Assembly (NCBI GenBank): GCA_011390985.1
Contig: JAABRJ010000384.1
Location: 1 to 13,234 of the forward strand
Source of the DNA: Desulfobacteraceae bacterium
Lineage (GTDB): Bacteria > Desulfobacterota > Desulfobacteria > Desulfobacterales > JAABRJ01
Length of the DNA: 13,234 nt
Reading direction: 5' to 3'
Below, piece after piece: positions 6,047 through 10,747 of this stretch. The notes below the pieces were generated by a model. It was not told the origin of the DNA, searched no databases, and was given only the letters and a program-made list of their open reading frames with translations. The stretch's first letter is position 1. Each line of letters opens with the position of its first letter. The position numbers and the translations under genes were made by a program.

Positions 6047-8296
6047 ATGTTGCTGCACAGACGAATCACCCGCAAAAGAGAGAGCATTTTGCTGCTGGTC
6101 ACCGCCGTTGCCCTGGCGGGTTACATCGGCTTTGTGCTATATGCCAACTTCCTTTCCCACAAAAAACTGCGTGAGACATCCATCCGGCTGATCAGCCAGG
6201 AGATGGACAAGCGCGCCACCGATTTGCGCTATTTTTCTGAAACCCTCCGCAAGGACGTCCGCGGCCTGGCTTTCAGCGGAAAATTAGACCTGTTTTTTGA
6301 AAACAAGGCCCTGGGAATGTCCATGGAGTATGGTCTGCGGTCAACCCTGCAGGCCCTGGGCGACACTTTTCGCATCTTCGTCGATCAGAAAAAACTCAAC
6401 GCCGAGCCCATTTACGCCCGCGTTGTCTTTCTGGATCAGGATGACCACACACTGATCGACACCGAGCCACCGGCGTCTCGGAAGGAGCTGCCGGCGCATT
6501 TAAAACGGTTTTTTACGGCCCGCCCCGAAGGCTTTTTCCTTTTTTTTGACGGCGATCGCAACTGGCCGGAAGTCGTTTACACCGCGCCCTTTTTCTTCAA
6601 AGGCGGGTATAGCGGCCAGATCGTGGCCTGGCTCATCCCGCAAAATGTCTTCACTCACTTCCTCACGAGCCCCTCGGCGTCGGTGAAGCACACCGGCATT
6701 GCCTGCAGCCGCGATCATGTTCTGAAACAGGCGGATGGGGCGGCCTTTAATCGGCCTGAGGAGGGGGGCATTTTTTGGGATGAACAGGCCCTCGGTGCTT
6801 TTTTGCAGAACCAGCGGGAAAGTGGCGAAACCTCCGTGCTGCAGGTTGCGGTCACAGGAACGCCTTTTACCCTGTTTGAAATCTGGCAGCTGAACGAAAT
6901 TTTCGGTAAAACATCGCCGCGCACCCTTCTGCTGGCCATGGCGCTGCTGGCCGTGGTGGTTATGGGCGCCCTGGCTTACGGGGTCCTGGTGGTTACCCAG
7001 AACCGGGTGCTGCACACCCGGATTATCGAGGCCGGCAAGAAAGAGGAAGAAATCGCTGAAAAAAATCGGGAACTGAAGGCCGAGATTGACGAGCGCATCC
7101 GGGCGGAGCAGGCGCGCGCCCAGCTTGAGGTCCGGCTGCAGCGCGCGGAAAAAATGGAGGCGCTGGGAACGCTGGCCGGGGGCGTTGCCCACGACCTGAA
7201 CAACATCCTGTCAGGAATCGTCGGCTACCCCGATCTCTTGCTGATGGAGATGCCCGAAGAAAGTCCGATGCGCGCGGGGATCCTGACCATCAAAAAATCC
7301 GGTGAAAAAGCCGCCGCCATCGTCCAGGATCTGCTCTACCTCGCCCGGCGCGCGGTTCCCGACAAGCGTGCGGTCAATCTGAATGAGATTGTTCAGGAAT
7401 ATCTGAAAAGCCCCGAATATCAGAAACTGCACTATTATCACCCCGAGGTGAAAACGCTGACACGCCTGGAGGCGCAACCGCTGCCGATTTCCGGGTCCCC
7501 GATGCACCTCTCCAAAGCCTTCATGAACCTGGTGTCCAACGCCGCCGAGGCGATGCCCCATGGCGGCACCATCGAGGTCGCCACGGCCAACACATACGTG
7601 GATCGGCCCTTCCGCGGCTACGATTCGGTCGAAGAAGGTGAATACGTGGTATTGGAGGTTCGCGATAACGGCATCGGTATCGCCCCCGAAAATATCGAAA
7701 GAATTTTTGAGCCGTTTTACACCAAAAAGACAATGGGCCGCAGCGGCACGGGGCTGGGGATGGCCGTCGTCTGGGGCACCGTCAAGGATCACCACGGTTA
7801 CATCGACGTTCAAAGCGCGGAGGGGCGGGGGACGACCTTCAAGCTCTACCTGCCGGTGACGCGCCAAGCCGTCGCCGAAATCAATCGCTCTTACAACCTG
7901 GAGGAATACCTCGGCCGGGGTGAATCCATCCTGGTGGTCGACGATATGCCGGAGCAGCGTCAGATTGCCACGATGATGCTCGAAAAGCTGGGGTACACCG
8001 TCAGCACGGCCGCCAGCGGGGCCAAGGCGGTGGATTGGGTGGTGGAAAACCCGGTGGACCTGGTGGTGCTGGACATGATCATGGATCCGGGAATCGATGG
8101 CCTCGAGACCTATCAGCAGATCAAAAACATCCATCCGGATCAGAAAGTGGTGATTGCCAGCGGCTTTTCGGAAACCGACCGCGTCAAGGCCGCCATCGAG
8201 CTGGGGGTATGCGAATACGTCCGCAAGCCCTACTCGCTGGAGAAAATCGGTCTGTCGGTGCGCCGGGCATTGCAGGGTGCTGAAAACGGCGCATAG
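6047..8296 (+). CDS. Membrane-bound hybrid sensor histidine kinase with C-terminal receiver
   Basis: The product is 749 aa from ATG 6047. No strong ribosome binding site precedes it, so translation coupled to the upstream gene is likely. TM1 spans about 14-34, a periplasmic sensor region 35-290 (possibly Cache-like: YARVVFLDQDDHTLIDTEP), TM2 about 294-316, and a charged coiled coil 325-370. The HisKA domain has LAGGVAHDLNNILSGIVGY with phospho-acceptor His382. The ATPase domain has the N-box around Asn498 (FMNLVSNAAEAMP), Asp540 in DNGIGI, IFEPFYTKK, and GTGLGM at 567-572. The receiver starts at about 628, with acidic Asp632/633, phospho-acceptor Asp676 (VVLDM) and Lys727 (VRKP). All catalytic residues are present. 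No HPt protein or response regulator lies nearby, so the output must be encoded elsewhere. It is probably co-transcribed with the binding protein, its likely periplasmic partner. Confidence 0.95.
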   Translation: MLLHRRITRKRESILLLVTAVALAGYIGFVLYANFLSHKKLRETSIRLISQEMDKRATDLRYFSETLRKDVRGLAFSGKLDLFFENKALGMSMEYGLRSTLQALGDTFRIFVDQKKLNAEPIYARVVFLDQDDHTLIDTEPPASRKELPAHLKRFFTARPEGFFLFFDGDRNWPEVVYTAPFFFKGGYSGQIVAWLIPQNVFTHFLTSPSASVKHTGIACSRDHVLKQADGAAFNRPEEGGIFWDEQALGAFLQNQRESGETSVLQVAVTGTPFTLFEIWQLNEIFGKTSPRTLLLAMALLAVVVMGALAYGVLVVTQNRVLHTRIIEAGKKEEEIAEKNRELKAEIDERIRAEQARAQLEVRLQRAEKMEALGTLAGGVAHDLNNILSGIVGYPDLLLMEMPEESPMRAGILTIKKSGEKAAAIVQDLLYLARRAVPDKRAVNLNEIVQEYLKSPEYQKLHYYHPEVKTLTRLEAQPLPISGSPMHLSKAFMNLVSNAAEAMPHGGTIEVATANTYVDRPFRGYDSVEEGEYVVLEVRDNGIGIAPENIERIFEPFYTKKTMGRSGTGLGMAVVWGTVKDHHGYIDVQSAEGRGTTFKLYLPVTRQAVAEINRSYNLEEYLGRGESILVVDDMPEQRQIATMMLEKLGYTVSTAASGAKAVDWVVENPVDLVVLDMIMDPGIDGLETYQQIKNIHPDQKVVIASGFSETDRVKAAIELGVCEYVRKPYSLEKIGLSVRRALQGAENGA

Positions 8297-8308
8297 GGCG
8301 GTTTTTTT
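8259..8308 (+). terminator. Candidate terminator at the kinase gene end
   Basis: TGCGCCG (8259-8265) pairs with CGGCGCA (8287-8293) across the last codons of the kinase gene. Seven Ts follow at 8302-8308. The 8-nt separation between stem and T-run and the 21-nt loop are not ideal, so this is only a candidate. The rest of the gap up to 8499 holds no gene I can support. Confidence 0.35.
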
Positions 8309-8499
8309 GCTGCCGGGCTCGCTGGGAAGGCCATGAGAGTCGATCTTTGATGAGCCCCTCATCGCCAAAGCCGCGAAACGATCCCGACGAACGATGGAAC
8401 CGCGAATTAAAGCCCCTCCCGGGTGGGCGCTGGTGTTGAAGCCTCCCCGCTGACCGCCGGTTTCGTCAAACATGCGATAGCCGGGCACTGCCACACCGC

Positions 8500-9483
8500 T
8501 CAGAAACGAGCGCTTTCACCTGCCGCGTCGGTTTCAAGCCGCTTCCGGATTTCCTCCAGGGTTTGTCGATAAACCTCTGCCAGCGGCCCCCCGAGGGCGA
8601 CGGCCTGTCGGGCGGCCGGAAGGGCCTCGGTCGCGCGCCCCTGGGCCATCAGCACCTGGGCCAGGTTGTTGTAAGCGGCGCCCGCCTCGGGGTGAAAGCT
8701 GACGGCTTCCCGGAAAGCGCGCTCGGCCGCTGCCAGATCTCCCATGGCATAATAACTGTTGCCGATCCCCATACGGGCCGCCAGGCTCTTCGGCCAGCGG
8801 GCGAGCGCAGTCCGGTAGCCGGTGATTGCGGCGGGCCATTGGCGGGCCTTTTCCAGCCCGATCACCGCGGCCACAAACGGCCTTTCCTCAGCGGTCGCCG
8901 GCAGCTGCGAAGGCGGCAGCACCACCATCCCCCAGCGGTTGGCACGCGCCCAGGTCCGATCGAAAAGGTGGAAGGACATCGATTGACGGGCGGTTTGACC
9001 CGATCGCAGAACAACGGTCTGCTGGGGCTGGTCATAGCCCATGACCACCGCATAGTGCCAAACGGGGTTCCAGGAGATCCCCAGGTTCTGCAGCACGATC
9101 ACCGGGTGCCCGGCCGCTACCTCCTGCCAGAGGGCATCTCTGCCCGCGATTTCGTAGGCGATTCGGCCGTGGCGCCGCGCGCCGGAAATCAGAGCCGGCT
9201 GCAGGCTGCCTTTCAATGCGGGGCTGTAAACCTGTTTGACCACGGCGTCCGGGGTGGCGCTCAGGCCGCTCCAGGTCAGGACCGTGGCCAGGGCCGCAGG
9301 GCCGCACTGGTGGGCGGCCTCGGGAAAAAAGGCGAGATCCCGGATCTCGGTGCGGGCCGGGAGGGCGGGGGCTGCCGCAGGCAGCACCAACCGGCCTGAT
9401 CCGGCACAGCCGGCCAGCGCCCCACCCAAAAGGAGCGCCAGCGCGGCCGGCAACCATCGTCGGGATGTCAGTGCCGTCCCCAA
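8500..9483 (-). CDS. PA2778-family C39-like cysteine peptidase lipoprotein with TPR domain
   Basis: The product is 327 aa. The N-terminus is a lipoprotein signal with RR at 8-9, a hydrophobic core, and lipobox LAGC ending at Cys26; Ala27 follows, so outer-membrane sorting is expected. Residues 50-185 are a C39-like papain-fold domain with Cys60 in HQCGPAALATVLTWSG and His143 in WHYAVVMGYD. From about 205 to 310 come TPR units (AAITGYRTALARWP, YYAMGDLAAAERAFREAVSF, AAYNNLAQVLMAQGRATEAL). This order matches the PA2778 family. The start is TTG 9481-9483, the first start codon after the upstream stop and the only one giving a proper signal n-region. It lies 6 nt after PA2779, in the same frame, so coupled translation is likely. 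The peptidase substrate is unknown. Confidence 0.88.
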   Translation of the reverse strand: MGTALTSRRWLPAALALLLGGALAGCAGSGRLVLPAAAPALPARTEIRDLAFFPEAAHQCGPAALATVLTWSGLSATPDAVVKQVYSPALKGSLQPALISGARRHGRIAYEIAGRDALWQEVAAGHPVIVLQNLGISWNPVWHYAVVMGYDQPQQTVVLRSGQTARQSMSFHLFDRTWARANRWGMVVLPPSQLPATAEERPFVAAVIGLEKARQWPAAITGYRTALARWPKSLAARMGIGNSYYAMGDLAAAERAFREAVSFHPEAGAAYNNLAQVLMAQGRATEALPAARQAVALGGPLAEVYRQTLEEIRKRLETDAAGESARF

Positions 9484-9489
9484 ATCCGG

Positions 9490-9903
9490 CTAACGGCGGT
9501 GGGTGACAAAGGGGAAAACGTGGGTGAAGCCGAGAATGTCGGTCACCAGAAGCACGATGAAAACCACCAGGCCGGCGCCAATGACCACTCCCAGTGCGCT
9601 CCCGCCGGCCGGCATTTCCGGGATGCGGTCGGCAACCCGCAGGATTTCGCCGTCTGAAAGGCTGGCTGCGCGGCTGCAGGCTTCCCGGGGATCAATCCCA
9701 TGGGTCTGGAGGGCCGCCTGCACGTCCTGGCGCGCCAGGAAAATTTCCAGGCGAGCCCGTGCGCTGTCGGCCGCAGACGGGTTCAGGACGGATTCCGTTT
9801 CCACCCATGCCGCCCACACCGCCTGCGGCGGCGCGCTCCAGAAGAGCAGGCTCACCACCATCAGCGCACATACCAGACGTCTCAGCCAGTCTTTGCTTTT
9901 CAT
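9490..9903 (-). CDS. PA2779-family membrane protein
   Basis: From ATG 9903 the product is 137 aa. It has an N-terminal signal or anchor helix (about 10-32, after KSKDWLRRL), a soluble stretch rich in helix-formers (ARLEIFLARQDVQAALQTHG, then GIDPREACSRAASLSDGEIL), and a C-terminal transmembrane helix (about 105-122) ending in DILGFTHVFPFV, which is the signature of the family. PA2779 proteins are typically encoded next to PA2778-type cysteine peptidases, as here. Their biochemical role is not established to my knowledge; a membrane partner or substrate of the peptidase is a reasonable inference. The upstream extension to 9936 is rejected because GGAGGT stands just before ATG 9903. Confidence 0.9.
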   Translation of the reverse strand: MKSKDWLRRLVCALMVVSLLFWSAPPQAVWAAWVETESVLNPSAADSARARLEIFLARQDVQAALQTHGIDPREACSRAASLSDGEILRVADRIPEMPAGGSALGVVIGAGLVVFIVLLVTDILGFTHVFPFVTHRR

Positions 9904-9909
9904 GCCCTT

Positions 9910-9915
9910 ACCTCC
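9910..9915 (-). promoter_or_regulatory. Shine-Dalgarno that fixes the PA2779 start
   Basis: GGAGGT on the minus strand lies 6 nt before ATG 9903. It excludes the 11-residue-longer reading from 9936. Confidence 0.85.
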
Positions 9916-9922
9916 AGAATTG

Positions 9923-9950
9923 AGCGGCCCGGCCAAAAGCCCCGGCCGCT
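9923..9950 (-). repeat. Strong hairpin upstream of the PA2779 ribosome binding site
   Basis: AGCGGCC and GGCCGCT form perfect 7-bp arms (9923-9929 and 9944-9950) with a 14-nt loop, ending 8 bases before the PA2779 Shine-Dalgarno. No T-run follows on the minus strand. It may therefore act in mRNA processing or differential expression rather than as a terminator. A second weak inverted repeat, GCCCC/GGGGC, occurs at 9970-9990, immediately after the YdbL-like gene. Confidence 0.45.
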
Positions 9951-9993
9951 GGGGTGCCTGTCAGTATCTGCCCCGCTTGAAAGATGGGGCGGT

Positions 9994-10584
9994 CTATTTC
10001 TGCTGCCAGCCGCCGCCCGGATTTTCGAGGTGCCAGCCGGGCCGGGCCTGATCCCGCCAGGAGTCGGCGAAAATGGCCTGAATCTCACCGGCCTTGTCGG
10101 CAAAGCCGTTGGCCGTGGCGATTTCCTTGTAGAGCTGAAGGCGGTCGGCGTTTTCAGCGGCAACCAGGCGGGTGATGGCGCCGCGGGATTTCAGGTCGAG
10201 GTTGTCGGTGCTGCGCACCTTGAGCAGACCGTCGCTGCCGATGCCCACGTGGCCGGAATCGAGATACACAAAAAGCTCCTGGGAGCGCTGCTTCATCGTA
10301 TTTTTGATGGCCCGGATGGCGGGTGTGCTGACGTCGATATCCTGGGCGGCGCAGGCCGATCGGGCCGTGAACAGGGAGCGGATCAAGCCGCTGGTCTTGC
10401 CGTCCTGCGCGGGGGGCGCGGCTTGGGGCGCATCCGGGGCGCTGTTTTGCTCGCCCCAGACCTCGTGGACGATTTTGTCGGCGGCGCTGCGGACTTCTTC
10501 AGCCGGGAAATAGATGTTGATGGTGACGCATGAGATGATCGAAATGACGGCCAGAGCGGATAGAATCCTGGCAACCCTTCGCAT
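9994..10584 (-). CDS. DUF1318/YdbL-type lipoprotein with YnbE-like N-terminal segment
   Basis: From ATG 10584 the product is 196 aa. A lipoprotein signal ends at Cys19 (SIISC). The segment VTINIYFPAEEVRSAADK follows directly and recalls the short beta-forming lipoprotein YnbE of E. coli. After a Pro/Ala-rich linker (47-72) comes the DUF1318/YdbL domain: IRAIKNTMKQR, GHVGIGSDGLLKVR (111-124), ENADRLQLYKEIATANGF (144-161) and a C-terminal PGWHLENPGGGWQQK. E. coli YdbL is about half this length and is not a lipoprotein. The gene follows the YdbH-like gene, matching the known order YdbH, YnbE, YdbL with the latter two apparently merged. The role inferred is an outer-membrane-side partner of the YdbH bridge that moves lipids across the periplasm. 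The domain call is strong; the fusion reading is an inference. Confidence 0.85.
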   Translation of the reverse strand: MRRVARILSALAVISIISCVTINIYFPAEEVRSAADKIVHEVWGEQNSAPDAPQAAPPAQDGKTSGLIRSLFTARSACAAQDIDVSTPAIRAIKNTMKQRSQELFVYLDSGHVGIGSDGLLKVRSTDNLDLKSRGAITRLVAAENADRLQLYKEIATANGFADKAGEIQAIFADSWRDQARPGWHLENPGGGWQQK

Positions 10585-10590
10585 GGCGGG

Positions 10591-10596
10591 CCTCCT
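10591..10596 (-). promoter_or_regulatory. Shine-Dalgarno that fixes the YdbL-like lipoprotein start
   Basis: AGGAGG on the minus strand lies 6 nt before ATG 10584. It excludes the 14-residue-longer reading from 10626, which would put arginine- and proline-rich residues before the lipoprotein signal. Confidence 0.88.
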
Positions 10597-10702
10597 GTCT
10601 GATGGTTGCGGTCGGAGCGCAGGCATCCTCTGCGCAACGCCCCGGCAGTCGGTGCATGCCGTTGTGGCGGCGGCAAAGGGGTAACGTGCTGGATGGCAAT
10701 TC

Positions 10703-10732
10703 TCTATATCGCCCCTTCGTCGGAAAAATCAA
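10703..10732 (-). promoter_or_regulatory. Candidate sigma70 promoter for the YdbL-PA2779-PA2778 unit
   Basis: On the minus strand, TTGATT (10727-10732) and TATAGA (10703-10708) are separated by 18 bp, each matching four of six consensus bases. They lie between the YdbH-like stop and the lipoprotein start, roughly 120 bases before the latter. This would allow the three downstream genes to be transcribed without YdbH. The rest of this 161-base gap shows no gene, in particular no separate small lipoprotein resembling YnbE. Confidence 0.35.
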
Positions 10733-10747
10733 GCCGCAAGCGGGGCT
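10724..10747 (-). terminator. Possible weak terminator or attenuator after the YdbH-like gene
   Basis: Right at the stop codon of the YdbH-like gene, minus-strand AGCC and GGCT arms (within 10732-10747) enclose a GC-rich loop. TTGATTTTT follows, with five Ts at 10724-10728. The stem is only 4 bp, so termination would be partial. The element overlaps the -35 of the candidate promoter at 10727-10732. Confidence 0.3.

Noticed and set aside
7211..8494. A 427-codon open frame antisense to the histidine kinase gene
   Set aside because: Its product is rich in His, Gly and Val with no recognisable domain, and it lies opposite an intact kinase with all catalytic motifs. Long antisense frames are common in GC-rich kinase genes.
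8297..8499. Possible small gene between the kinase and the PA2778-type lipoprotein
   Set aside because: No frame there has a ribosome binding site and a plausible product; only a candidate terminator is seen.
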